Shown: in pieces, positions 1-6,740 of the stretch
Layout: each line of letters starts with the position of its first letter
Position numbering within the stretch: the stretch's first letter is position 1
Source of the DNA: DATDCV01 sp036524155
GTDB taxonomy: Bacteria > Verrucomicrobiota > Verrucomicrobiia > Limisphaerales > UBA8199
Reading direction: 5' to 3'
Assembly (NCBI GenBank): GCA_036524155.1
Contig: DATDCV010000541.1
Span: 1-30,882, forward strand
DNA length: 30,882 nt
The notes under the pieces: model-generated
The model's input: only the letters and a program-made list of their open reading frames with translations
What the model was told of the DNA's origin: nothing
Database searches by the model: none
Program-made: the position numbers and the translations under genes

Positions 1-174
1 AACTTCGTCTTCAACGCTTCGACCTGCTGGTGGGCGGATGGATTGAGTGAGCCACCAGGATACGTTCGCCCTTCGGTTTACACCACGCCGCGAGGTCCTG
101 ATCCCCGTGTCCAGCGGATTACCCAAAACATCCTCGAACGCATCAAGCGCTCAGAGTTCCCGCGCCTCGCGTGA
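1..174 (+). CDS. C-terminal fragment of an upstream gene, possibly N,N-dimethylformamidase beta-subunit-like
   Basis: Frame 1 is open from the first base of the window to a TGA at 172-174, giving 57 residues of the end of a protein that starts outside the window. The fragment contains FNASTCWWADGLS and, near the end, DPRVQRITQNILERI. From memory this resembles the end of N,N-dimethylformamidase large-subunit-like proteins, which close with a 'VFNAGT..W..GL ... DP.VQ.ITRNVLDR' pattern; this is recognition, not a search result. Its TGA overlaps the GTG start of the sigma factor (GTGA, 171-174), so the two are probably translationally coupled. That the frame is real is fairly sure because of the overlap; the family name is tentative. 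Confidence 0.55.
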   Translation, partial: NFVFNASTCWWADGLSEPPGYVRPSVYTTPRGPDPRVQRITQNILERIKRSEFPRLA

Positions 175-941
175 ATTCGAATCTTCCGCCTTCAACGTCA
201 TCTGCGCCGGAGGACCTGCCTCAACGGGGGGCGTTTGTCACGACGCATTGGTCCCAGGTAATCATGGCGGCGCGCCAGGACACGACGCGGGCCCAAGGGG
301 CGTTGGAAAAGTTGTGCCAGACCTACTGGCACCCCTTGTATGCCTATGTACGGCGCCGCGGCTATGGGGTGGAGGACGCGCAGGATTTGACCCAGGCCTT
401 TTTCGCGAAGCTGCTCGAGCGCCAGTGGCTGGCTGACGCAGCGCAGGAGAAAGGAAAGTTCCGCACCTTCCTGCTGACCGCGATGGAACGCTTTCTCGCC
501 AATGAGTGGGACAAGGTGCGGACGCAAAAGCGCGGTGGCGGCCGGACCAACGTGCCCATCCAGCTTGACACCGCTGAGACCCGCTACGGCATCGACCCGC
601 AGGACACCCGGACGCCGGAACAAGCGTTCGAATACCGCTGGGCCGTTACGTTGCTGGACGAAGTGCTCAAACGGCTCCAGGCCGAGTACCAGAGGCGAGG
701 ACAACAAGCGCTGTTTACGGCGCTGAAATCGTGCCTGGTGGGAGAAGGCAACACACAGCCGTATGCCGATCTGGCGGCGCAACTCGGCATGGGCATCGCC
801 GCCGTGAAGGTGGCCGTGCACCGGCTCCGGCAACGATACCGGGAATTGCTGCGGGCTGAGGTTGCCGAAACGCTGGCCTCGCCGGAAGAGGTTGACGCGG
901 AGATGCGATATTTATTCGGGGTATTGACGGAAAGAATTTAG
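171..941 (+). CDS. ECF-type RNA polymerase sigma-70 factor
   Basis: A 256-residue protein that would direct RNA polymerase to a special promoter set. Region 2 is visible around residues 40-110, with YWHPLYAYVRRRGYGVEDAQDLTQAFF and then FRTFLLTAMERFLANEWDK. Region 4 is a helix-turn-helix around residues 195-230 (YADLAAQLGMGIAAVKVAVHRLR). The early FVTTHWSQVI segment is typical of planctomycete and verrucomicrobial members, which argues for the GTG start at 171 rather than the ATG at 264 that would remove it. Family members often sit next to a serine/threonine protein kinase gene; none is visible here, and the next gene starts about 740 bases downstream. The start overlaps the stop of the upstream partial gene. 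No anti-sigma factor is seen. The family call is confident; the promoter target is unknown. Confidence 0.93.
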   Translation: MNSNLPPSTSSAPEDLPQRGAFVTTHWSQVIMAARQDTTRAQGALEKLCQTYWHPLYAYVRRRGYGVEDAQDLTQAFFAKLLERQWLADAAQEKGKFRTFLLTAMERFLANEWDKVRTQKRGGGRTNVPIQLDTAETRYGIDPQDTRTPEQAFEYRWAVTLLDEVLKRLQAEYQRRGQQALFTALKSCLVGEGNTQPYADLAAQLGMGIAAVKVAVHRLRQRYRELLRAEVAETLASPEEVDAEMRYLFGVLTERI

Positions 942-957
942 GACTGACCACCCCATG

Positions 958-1056
958 TTATCTTCCATCGCAGCACATCACAAGTTGCTCGGCTAGCCAG
1001 CGACGCTTCACGGTCGTGTTCTCGTGCAACCACCGCGCTAAGACTTGCTTCTCCAT
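958..1056 (-). pseudogene. Remnant of a transposase C-terminus (REP-associated tyrosine transposase-like)
   Basis: Read on the minus strand from an ATG at 1056 to a TAA at 958, this 32-residue frame contains LARWLHENTTVKRRWLAEQL. This looks like the helix-turn-helix tail of verrucomicrobial Y1/REP-associated tyrosine transposases, where 'LA.WLR..TTV.RRWLAERL.MGH' is followed by a serine/threonine-rich turn. Here the expected MGH turn is replaced by MCCDGR and a stop. The remaining transposase, including the HUH catalytic part, is missing. The identification is from pattern memory on a short piece, so it is tentative. Confidence 0.42.
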
Positions 1057-1062
1057 TCTTGA

Positions 1063-1098
1063 GTTGGCGCAAAAACGAGGCAGAAAGAGTGCAGTTTT
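1063..1098. repeat. Dispersed 36-bp repeat, copy 1
   Basis: This stretch matches 29905-29940 in direct orientation. The first 24 bases (GTTGGCGCAAAAACGAGG then CAGAAA) are identical and the following 12 differ at only two positions. It lies directly beside the transposase-tail remnant at 958-1056. Confidence 0.85.
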
Positions 1099-1291
1099 GC
1101 CAGAGGCGCAAGGCTAGTCGATGGTCTTCACGCTTGACGGTTTTCTAACACATTTCCGCCAGCCAATTTGACCGCTCAACTTGTAACGCTCTTGAGACGT
1201 TCTCCTGGTACAGAATCGGAGAAAATTGAACGAAGATTTTTGGGGTTTTGGGTCGCATGTGTGTAAGTCCTTGTGGTTTCAGTGTTCCTCT

Positions 1292-1320
1292 GTCCCCAGA
1301 ACTGGTGACTGGCTGGGGAC
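1292..1320. repeat. Inverted repeat, 8-bp arms
   Basis: GTCCCCAG at 1292-1299 is mirrored by CTGGGGAC at 1313-1320 around a 13-base loop. No T-run follows, so it is not an obvious terminator. Its role is unknown. Confidence 0.5.
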
Positions 1321-1455
1321 GGGAGGTCTGTTAAGGTAATGGCGTGTTAGCGATGCAAAAACGCAGTAATCAGACCGTGTGTGGCTGATAGGCGTAAATC
1401 TGCGGCGCCGCATCGAATGACAATTTGAAAAGTTCTCGTTTGTGGAATGTGCTTT

Positions 1456-1479
1456 AAGGCCGGGTGAAGACCCGGCCTT
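1456..1479 (+). terminator. Strong GC-rich hairpin, possible terminator
   Basis: AAGGCCGGGT at 1456-1465 pairs perfectly with ACCCGGCCTT at 1470-1479 around a GAAG loop. The following bases, CTTGCTGT, are only weakly T-rich, and there is no gene end nearby. It could be a terminator left from a lost gene, or simply a palindromic element. Confidence 0.4.
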
Positions 1480-1669
1480 CTTGCTGTACGAAGAGATGGC
1501 AGCGGGCAGACCAACCGACGGAGCCGCTTGAAGGTTCCTGGGTTTGGTGGCGACCAGGCCTCGCAACCCCGAGCCATGAGACCTGGCGGCGGGGCCAGGT
1601 TTCTCCTTGGTATGCTTCCCCAGTGTTGTCATTTGCGCCGCTTCCTCTTTTAATGGTTTGGTCCCGGGC

Positions 1670-1675
1670 AGGGGA
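1670..1675 (+). promoter_or_regulatory. Ribosome binding site deciding the kinase start
   Basis: AGGGGA lies six bases before the ATG at 1682. It favours this start over the in-frame ATG at 1607. Confidence 0.6.
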
Positions 1676-1681
1676 ACTGTT

Positions 1682-2743
1682 ATGGCAGCGGATGCACGCA
1701 TGAGACAGCCAGCATTAACGGACGGGTCGCCGCTGGTCGATAGCTTGCGCCAGTGCCTCGTTCCTGCATTGGTGGTGGTCAACGCAGACGGCACAGCGGT
1801 TCTGTCGCCCGAAGCCAGTCGAATGCTCCGGGCCGCCGTGCCGCGCGCGGCGGCTGACGAGGGTGCCGGTTTCCCGCCGATGTTATTGGCGGTGACCGAC
1901 GAGGCCATCCGGTCGGAAACCGGGACCTGCAGCCGGACTCTTGATTTCCCGGCGGGCGGCGAGCCCTTGCTGAGTTTGCAGGCCAGCGCCGTGCGCCTGG
2001 CGGGCGCCGCAAATGCGGGCGCGATTCTTATCCTGAATGACCTGACGGGATTCCGGAAGATCGAGCAGCTTATGCTCCAGGCCGATCGCCTGGCCAACAT
2101 CGGGACAATCTCCGCCGGCATGGCCCACGAAGTCCGGAATGCGCTGGTGGCGTGCCGGACGTTTGTCGAATTGCTGCTGGAAAAACACCAGGATTCCGAG
2201 CTGGCGGGCGTCGTGAGCCGGGAACTGAGGCGCATCGATGATATCGTCAGCCGGATGTTGCGACATTCCTCCACCGTCGTGGGAAAACGCGCCCCTCTGC
2301 AAGTGGGCGGGGTGCTGGACAACGCGCTGCGCCTTCTGCAACCGCGGATCGCAGAAAAACACATCCGCGTCGAGCGCTCGTTTAATGCCGTTCCGGATCG
2401 GCTGGACGGCGACGAAAACCAGCTCCAGCAGGCATTCCTGAACCTGCTGCTCAACTCGCTCGAGGCCCTGCCCAGTGAGGGACTGCTGCGGGTCGAGACT
2501 GGCTTCACCTCCCCTCGGGAAAGTCCGCCGGCGGGCATCTGGGTTACCATCGGCGACACTGGCAGCGGCATACCGCCTGAACATCTGGCGCGCATCTTCG
2601 AGCCGTTCTTTACGACGAAACCGGACGGAACGGGACTCGGACTGGCTGTCACTCAGCGGATCGTCAAGGATCATGGCGGCACGATCTCAGTCGAAAGCCG
2701 GGTGGGTGAGGGGACGAGCTTTCGGGTATGCCTGCCGGCTTGA
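1682..2743 (+). CDS. Soluble sensor histidine kinase (PAS-like, HisKA, HATPase)
   Basis: A 353-residue kinase with no membrane segment, so it probably senses a cytoplasmic signal. Residues 15-125 are PAS-like. The phospho-acceptor is H149 in AGMAHEVRNAL. The ATP-binding domain shows the N box (FLNLLLNSLEAL, about 252-263), the G1 box (D292-T-G-S-G) and the G2 box (GTGLGLAVT, about 316-324). The plan resembles NtrB-like kinases. I chose the ATG at 1682 because AGGGGA (1670-1675) sits six bases before it; an in-frame ATG at 1607 has no such site. No response regulator is next to it. Its last 16 bases overlap the start of the metallophosphoesterase gene, which implies coupled translation and perhaps a joint role. 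Confidence 0.9.
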   Translation: MAADARMRQPALTDGSPLVDSLRQCLVPALVVVNADGTAVLSPEASRMLRAAVPRAAADEGAGFPPMLLAVTDEAIRSETGTCSRTLDFPAGGEPLLSLQASAVRLAGAANAGAILILNDLTGFRKIEQLMLQADRLANIGTISAGMAHEVRNALVACRTFVELLLEKHQDSELAGVVSRELRRIDDIVSRMLRHSSTVVGKRAPLQVGGVLDNALRLLQPRIAEKHIRVERSFNAVPDRLDGDENQLQQAFLNLLLNSLEALPSEGLLRVETGFTSPRESPPAGIWVTIGDTGSGIPPEHLARIFEPFFTTKPDGTGLGLAVTQRIVKDHGGTISVESRVGEGTSFRVCLPA

Positions 2744-3771
2744 GTCCGCCAGGCTCAATCTCTGGCGGCGCCTCCGGCAGCTCTCCGCCCGGCAGCGCCG
2801 GCGCGGTCCGGATCGGGATCATCAGCGATATTCATTACGCCGCCGCGGCCGAAATGGCTCGCGGCTGCGACTACGAGGCGTCCTGCCTGTCCAGCCCGTT
2901 GGCACGGCTTTTCATCCGGTGCTACCGGCGGTTCTTCTGGCTGCATCAACCGCTCCAAAAAGGATACCTGCTGGATCGGTTTCTCGAGTTGGCGCCGCCG
3001 CTCGACTACCTGGTGGGCAACGGCGACTACTCTTGCGACTCGGCTTATTTGGGCGTGTGTGATGAAGCCGCTTGCGAGAGTGCGCGCGAGTGCGTGGGAA
3101 AACTGCGGCGCGTTTATGGCAGCCGGTTGCGGCTCAATTTCGGCGATCACGAACTCGGCAAGCTAAGTCTCTTCGGCGACCGGGGCGGGATGCGGTTGGC
3201 GAGCTGGGAGCGCGCTCGCGAGCAATTGGGCCTCGAGCCCTTCTGGCGGCTCGAAGCAGGCAATTACGTCTTGCTCGGCTTTGTGTCCTCGCTGGTCGCC
3301 CTGCCGTTGTTCGAGCCCGATATCCTCCCCGAGGAACGCGCGCGCTGGGAGGAATTGCGGGCGGAACATTTGGCGTCGCTGAGGGCGGCCTTTGATGGAC
3401 TGCGTCCGGAGCAGCGGGTGCTGGTGTTCTGCCATGATCCGACCGCCCTGCCGTTTCTGTGGCGAGAGCCCTCGGTGCAGGCTCGGGTCGGCCAGATCGA
3501 GCAAACGATCATCGGCCATTTGCACTCGAATCTGGTGCTGTGGAAGAGCCGTTTGCTGGCTGGTCTCCCGCGGATCACGTTCCTGGGCCATACGGTGACG
3601 CGTCTCAGCACGGCGCTGGGCGAAGCGCGCTGCTGGCGGGCTTTCCGTGTTCGTCTCTGTCCCGCATTGGCCGGCATCGAGTTGTTGAAGGACGGCGGTT
3701 TTCTCACCGCGGACATCGATCCTGAGGCGCGTCGGCCGACGGTCTTTCGGTTCCATCCGGTCCCGAGGTGA
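2728..3771 (+). CDS. Calcineurin-like metallophosphoesterase
   Basis: A 347-residue predicted metal-dependent phosphoesterase, with no signal peptide or membrane segment. The family metal ligands appear in order: D34-I-H36 (ISDIHY), GNGD (97-100), GDHE (139-142), FCHD (235-238, H236) and GHLH (263-266). The usual GNH[DE] box reads GDHE, so the asparagine that normally binds metal and phosphate is an aspartate here. This is seen directly and may alter activity or substrate. The first 26 residues are rich in Pro, Gly and Ser, probably because they are encoded where the gene overlaps and follows the kinase end. The ATG at 2728 lies 16 bases inside the kinase gene, and I see no better start. The substrate is unknown; the link to the kinase is inferred from the overlap only. 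Confidence 0.85.
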   Translation: MPAGLSPPGSISGGASGSSPPGSAGAVRIGIISDIHYAAAAEMARGCDYEASCLSSPLARLFIRCYRRFFWLHQPLQKGYLLDRFLELAPPLDYLVGNGDYSCDSAYLGVCDEAACESARECVGKLRRVYGSRLRLNFGDHELGKLSLFGDRGGMRLASWERAREQLGLEPFWRLEAGNYVLLGFVSSLVALPLFEPDILPEERARWEELRAEHLASLRAAFDGLRPEQRVLVFCHDPTALPFLWREPSVQARVGQIEQTIIGHLHSNLVLWKSRLLAGLPRITFLGHTVTRLSTALGEARCWRAFRVRLCPALAGIELLKDGGFLTADIDPEARRPTVFRFHPVPR

Positions 3772-3834
3772 GGAGCAAAGCTTTCGGTTTTTCTTTGCGC
3801 GCCGGCCGCGGGAAAGCTACTTTTGGGGCGGCTT

Positions 3835-3908
3835 TGTCCGGTGGTGTAATGGTAGCACAAGAGTCTTTGGAGCTCTTTGTCATGGTTCGAATCCATGCCG
3901 GACAGCCA
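3835..3908 (+). tRNA. tRNA-Gln (anticodon TTG), CCA encoded
   Basis: The 74-base sequence folds as a full cloverleaf. The acceptor arm is TGTCCGG (3835-3841) with CCGGACA (3898-3904), followed by discriminator G and an encoded CCA (3906-3908). The D stem is GTG/CAC. The anticodon stem is AGAGT/GCTCT with the loop CTTTGGA, giving anticodon TTG at 3867-3869. The T arm is CATGG-TTCGAAT-CCATG. The anticodon reads CAA codons for glutamine. It lies between the metallophosphoesterase and a minus-strand gene remnant. Confidence 0.97.
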
Positions 3909-3926
3909 ATAATCGCTCGACCTGGG

Positions 3927-4122
3927 TCAGTGCTGTTTCGGCGGTTCCTCGCCGTGTTCTTTAAACCAGTAGCGTAGGAACACCAGGTCACCGGCATCCT
4001 TTTCTCGGTGCGTGATGACCTTCATTGAGTTCGCGACAAAGTGCAACCAGATCAGCCTCCAGAGGCGGGCGTGACTCTAGGTCTTTTGGGTCTGGCTTCG
4101 TGCCAGCATTCGGTTCATCCAT
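3927..4122 (-). pseudogene. Remnant of a nucleotidyltransferase gene with an internal deletion
   Basis: On the minus strand an ATG at 4122 opens a frame beginning MDEPNAGTKPDPKDLE and continuing RPPLEADLVALCRELNE. This resembles the start of DUF6036/MNT-type nucleotidyltransferases, which then continue into a glycine-rich 'VIGG' loop. Here the frame instead runs to an early stop. Close downstream, in another frame, comes MKVITHREKDAGDLVFLRYW, then FKEHGEEPP and a stop at 3927-3929. That resembles the end of the same family ('RxKDxxDLxFL'). The whole nucleotide-binding core, perhaps 100 or more codons, is missing between the two ends, so the gene is dead. The family call rests on pattern memory. 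Confidence 0.6.
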
Positions 4123-4200
4123 TCATCCGCCTCTTCATGAGTTTTAAAACGGTAATGAAGTTTACCTTTCGCGATTTGACTGGCCTCGTCCCGCCGGGAA
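4077..4200 (-). pseudogene. Small gene remnant upstream of and overlapping the nucleotidyltransferase remnant
   Basis: On the minus strand, before a TAG at 4077-4079, the frame encodes RRDEASQIAKGKLHYRFK then THEEADEWMNRMLAR. The end overlaps the start of the nucleotidyltransferase remnant in another frame, as in a coupled gene pair. No start codon is visible in this frame near 4200. An ATG at 4209 in a neighbouring frame suggests a frameshift or a lost 5' end. The Gfo/Idh/MocA gene starts at 4224 on the other strand. I infer a former two-gene unit of small partner plus nucleotidyltransferase, possibly toxin-antitoxin-like. Confidence 0.45.
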
Positions 4201-4223
4201 AGAGAACATAGACAGCACGAGAA

Positions 4224-5594
4224 ATGAACCGCCGAAGATTCCTCCAAACAAGCGGCCTCGGGTGTGCCGCCGTCGCCCTCACAAAATTGCCGGCGTTTGC
4301 CGCTGAACTGGCCGACCAGAAGAAAAGGGTCGGCCTGATTGGCAGCGGCTGGTATGGCAAAGTGGACTTGCTGCGTCTGCTGCAGGTCGCCCCGGCCGAG
4401 GTGGTCTCGCTCTGCGACGTGGACAAACGGATGTTGGCTGAGGCCGCTGATATCGTGGCCGAGCGCCAGGTTTCGAAAAAGAAACCGCGCACCTACGGCG
4501 ATTACCGTGAGATGCTCAAGGAAAAAGACCTGGACGTGGTGCTGATCGCCACTCCCGACCATTGGCACGCGCTGCCGATGATCGCGGCGGCGCAGGCAGG
4601 CGCCGACATCTATGTGCAGAAACCGATTGGCGTGGACGTGGTCGAGTGCCAAGCCATGGTTGCCGCCGCGCGCAAGCATGGCCGAGTGGTCCAGGTAGGC
4701 ACCCAGCGTCGCAGCACACCGCATTTGTTCGAGGCGCGCGAGTTGATTAAGGAAGGCCGCCTGGGTCGGATCGGGCTCGTCGAGACGTATTGTTACGGCC
4801 GGCGCGGCATCAGCAACCCGCCCGATGAAGCGCCTCCGGAATATCTCGACTACGAGATGTGGACCGGCCCGGCGCCGATGCGGCCGTTCAACCGGGGCAT
4901 CCACCCCAGGAGTTGGCGCAATTTCATGGAGTACGGCAACGGCACGATTGGGGATATGGGCATTCACATGGTGGACATGGTGCGCTGGATGATGGACCTG
5001 GGCTGGCCCAAGCGGATTTCCTCCACCGGCGGCAACTATTTCCACAAAGAGGGCAAACCCAATATTCCTGACATGCAGAATGCCGCCTTCGACTACGGTG
5101 ACCTTCAAGTTACCTGGCAGCATCGCCATTTCGGGGCGAACCCGGACCCGAAATACTGGTGGGGCGCCAATTTCTATGGCGAAAAAGGCACTCTGAAGGC
5201 CAGTGTGTTCATGTTCGATTACATCCCGCTCGACGGCGGCGCACCTATTCATCGCGAATGGAATGATCCCAACGCCAAGTACCCGGTCGATAGCGACAAG
5301 TACCCGGAAGACAAGACGGAGAAGGGCATCGAGTATCATGTCGCGCCGGCCATCCGGGAACACATGAAAGACCTGCTGCAATGCACTGCCAGTCGGGGCC
5401 GTCCCCGGGCGGATATCACCGAGGGCAGCACGTCAACGATTATGTGCGTGCTGGCGAATCTCTCGCTGCAATTGAAGCGCAGCCTCGCCTGGGATGAAGC
5501 GAAAGGCTGCGTGGTAGGTGACGAGGAGGCCAACCGGCTATTGGCGCGTCCCTACCGGTCCCCCTGGCGCCATCCGCTCCCCGATGGCGTGTAA
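4224..5594 (+). CDS. Tat-exported Gfo/Idh/MocA family oxidoreductase
   Basis: A 456-residue NAD(P)-dependent dehydrogenase family protein, expected to act on a sugar, inositol or related polyol outside the cytoplasmic membrane. The N-terminus MNRRRFLQTSGLGCAAVALT is a twin-arginine signal. The Rossmann motif GSGWYG is at about 40-45. VVLIATPDHWHALPM (105-119) and YVQKPIG (130-136) match the family; the lysine of the usual EKP motif is kept, with Q in place of E. GDMGIHMVDM (about 246-256) is the conserved segment of the C-terminal half. The ATG at 4224 places the signal exactly at the start. The next gene begins 72 bases later in the same direction and also carries a Tat signal, so they may be co-transcribed. 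The substrate cannot be told from sequence. Confidence 0.92.
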   Translation: MNRRRFLQTSGLGCAAVALTKLPAFAAELADQKKRVGLIGSGWYGKVDLLRLLQVAPAEVVSLCDVDKRMLAEAADIVAERQVSKKKPRTYGDYREMLKEKDLDVVLIATPDHWHALPMIAAAQAGADIYVQKPIGVDVVECQAMVAAARKHGRVVQVGTQRRSTPHLFEARELIKEGRLGRIGLVETYCYGRRGISNPPDEAPPEYLDYEMWTGPAPMRPFNRGIHPRSWRNFMEYGNGTIGDMGIHMVDMVRWMMDLGWPKRISSTGGNYFHKEGKPNIPDMQNAAFDYGDLQVTWQHRHFGANPDPKYWWGANFYGEKGTLKASVFMFDYIPLDGGAPIHREWNDPNAKYPVDSDKYPEDKTEKGIEYHVAPAIREHMKDLLQCTASRGRPRADITEGSTSTIMCVLANLSLQLKRSLAWDEAKGCVVGDEEANRLLARPYRSPWRHPLPDGV

Positions 5595-5666
5595 TGCCGA
5601 AGGCCTTGAATAACCACGACTCCTTGCATTCGTGGGATTGGAGGCTTTATTCTCTGGCCAGCAGCC

Positions 5667-6626
5667 ATGAAAGCTCATCTTAGCCGACGCCGGTTCCTGA
5701 AAAGGTCCCTGGTCGCAGCGAGCACGGTGGGGGCGTTCGCGTTTGAGGAGAAGGCGTTGCTGGCGAATGACAAGGCCTCTCCCGAAACGCCCTTATTGCC
5801 CGCCGCCAGGCCCAAAGACTTTCCGCTATCCAGGATTGGCCCGGTTCTCATCAGCCGCCTGATTTGCGGAGGCAATCTCATCTCCGGTTTCGCGCATAGC
5901 CGGGACCTGATTTACGTATCGCGCTGGCTCAAGGAGTATTTCACCGACGAAAAAGTTTTCAGAACCCTGGCGTTATGCGAGGCGGAGGGGATCAACACGG
6001 CCATTTTGCGACTGGATGAGAATACTTTGCGAATCCTGCGTGTTTACTGGAAAGAACGTGGCGGTAAAATTCAGTGGCTCGCGCAAATCGACGTCAGGGG
6101 TCAGGACATCGAAACCGTGGTCAAACAGGCGGCTGACAACGGGGCTATCGGCGCTTTCACCCATGGCGGCGCGGGCGACGATTATGTGCAGCAAGGGAAA
6201 GTGGGGCTGTTGGGGGAGGCGGTGCAGGCTATCAAGGCGCGGGGTCTGGTCGCGGGCATCGCGGGCCACTCGCTGGAAGTGGCCAAGAGCTGTGAGGCGG
6301 CTGGGATAAGACCTGACTTTTACATGAAGACCTTCAACAGCAAGCGCTACTGGTCGGCGGGACCCATGCCGCGCAACGACAGTGTTTGGGAAGAAACCCC
6401 GGAAGAAACAAAAGCGTTCATGGAAAAAGTGAACCGCCCGTGGATCGCCTACAAAGTGCTCGGGGCCGGCGCTATTCACCCCCGCGAAGGCTTCCGTTAT
6501 GCCTTTTACAACGGCGCCGATTATGTGTGCGCCGGGATGTTCGATTTCCAGATCCAGGAAGACGCGACATTTGCGCGCGATGCCATTGAGAAAGCGAAGA
6601 ACCGTCCTCGTGCGTGGTGCGTTTGA
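5667..6626 (+). CDS. Tat-exported TIM-barrel-like (aldo/keto reductase-like) protein
   Basis: A 319-residue protein beginning MKAHLSRRRFLKRSLVAAST, a clear twin-arginine signal. The mature part has an alternating beta/alpha pattern typical of a TIM barrel: ISRLICGGNLISGF (about 61-74), INTAILRLDENTL, IQWLAQIDVRG, GAIGAFTHGGAGDD, GLVAGIAGHSLE, PDFYMKTFN, WIAYKVLGAGAIHP and ADYVCAGMFDFQ. The order and the 'GAGAIHPREGFRYAFYNGADYV' type ending recall aldo/keto-reductase-like proteins of Verrucomicrobiota and Planctomycetota. I do not see a clean Asp-Tyr-Lys-His reductase tetrad, so activity is open. It follows the Gfo/Idh/MocA gene by 72 bases and may act on the same compound. Confidence 0.78.
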   Translation: MKAHLSRRRFLKRSLVAASTVGAFAFEEKALLANDKASPETPLLPAARPKDFPLSRIGPVLISRLICGGNLISGFAHSRDLIYVSRWLKEYFTDEKVFRTLALCEAEGINTAILRLDENTLRILRVYWKERGGKIQWLAQIDVRGQDIETVVKQAADNGAIGAFTHGGAGDDYVQQGKVGLLGEAVQAIKARGLVAGIAGHSLEVAKSCEAAGIRPDFYMKTFNSKRYWSAGPMPRNDSVWEETPEETKAFMEKVNRPWIAYKVLGAGAIHPREGFRYAFYNGADYVCAGMFDFQIQEDATFARDAIEKAKNRPRAWCV

Positions 6627-6740
6627 TCCTTGGGGCCATCGAGTGTTCCTAAGACCGGGGCCGATGCGGCGCAACTCTCCCCACAACTGTTTATTCTCGC
6701 GGTGAGCCTGTTTGGTCGGCCACGTTCTTCTCGATGATTC

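Larger units (their letters stand above)
942..1681. other. 740-base spacer with mobile-element debris and hairpins
   Basis: I see no intact gene on either strand between the sigma factor and the histidine kinase. The spacer holds a short transposase-tail-like frame on the minus strand (958-1056), a dispersed repeat (1063-1098), an inverted repeat (1292-1320) and a strong hairpin (1456-1479). The long minus-strand frame covering 1279-2652 is a shadow of the kinase gene. Confidence 0.6.

Noticed and set aside
1279..2652. Long open frame on the minus strand, 457 residues
   Set aside because: It lies opposite the histidine kinase, which has all kinase motifs. Its translation is Ser/Arg-rich with no recognisable domain, as expected for an antisense shadow in GC-rich DNA.
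3768..3977. Short plus-strand frame across the tRNA
   Set aside because: It runs through the whole tRNA-Gln gene and has no protein-like features.
4077..5381. Long minus-strand frame, 434 residues
   Set aside because: Most of it is antisense to the Gfo/Idh/MocA gene and has no family signal. Only its last 40 or so codons (4077-4200), outside that gene, look like a real gene relic and are reported separately.
4224..6626. Gfo/Idh/MocA plus barrel protein considered as a complete inositol or sugar-acid pathway
   Set aside because: Both proteins carry Tat signals and lack pathway partners such as a transporter, isomerase or kinase nearby. No pathway can be named.
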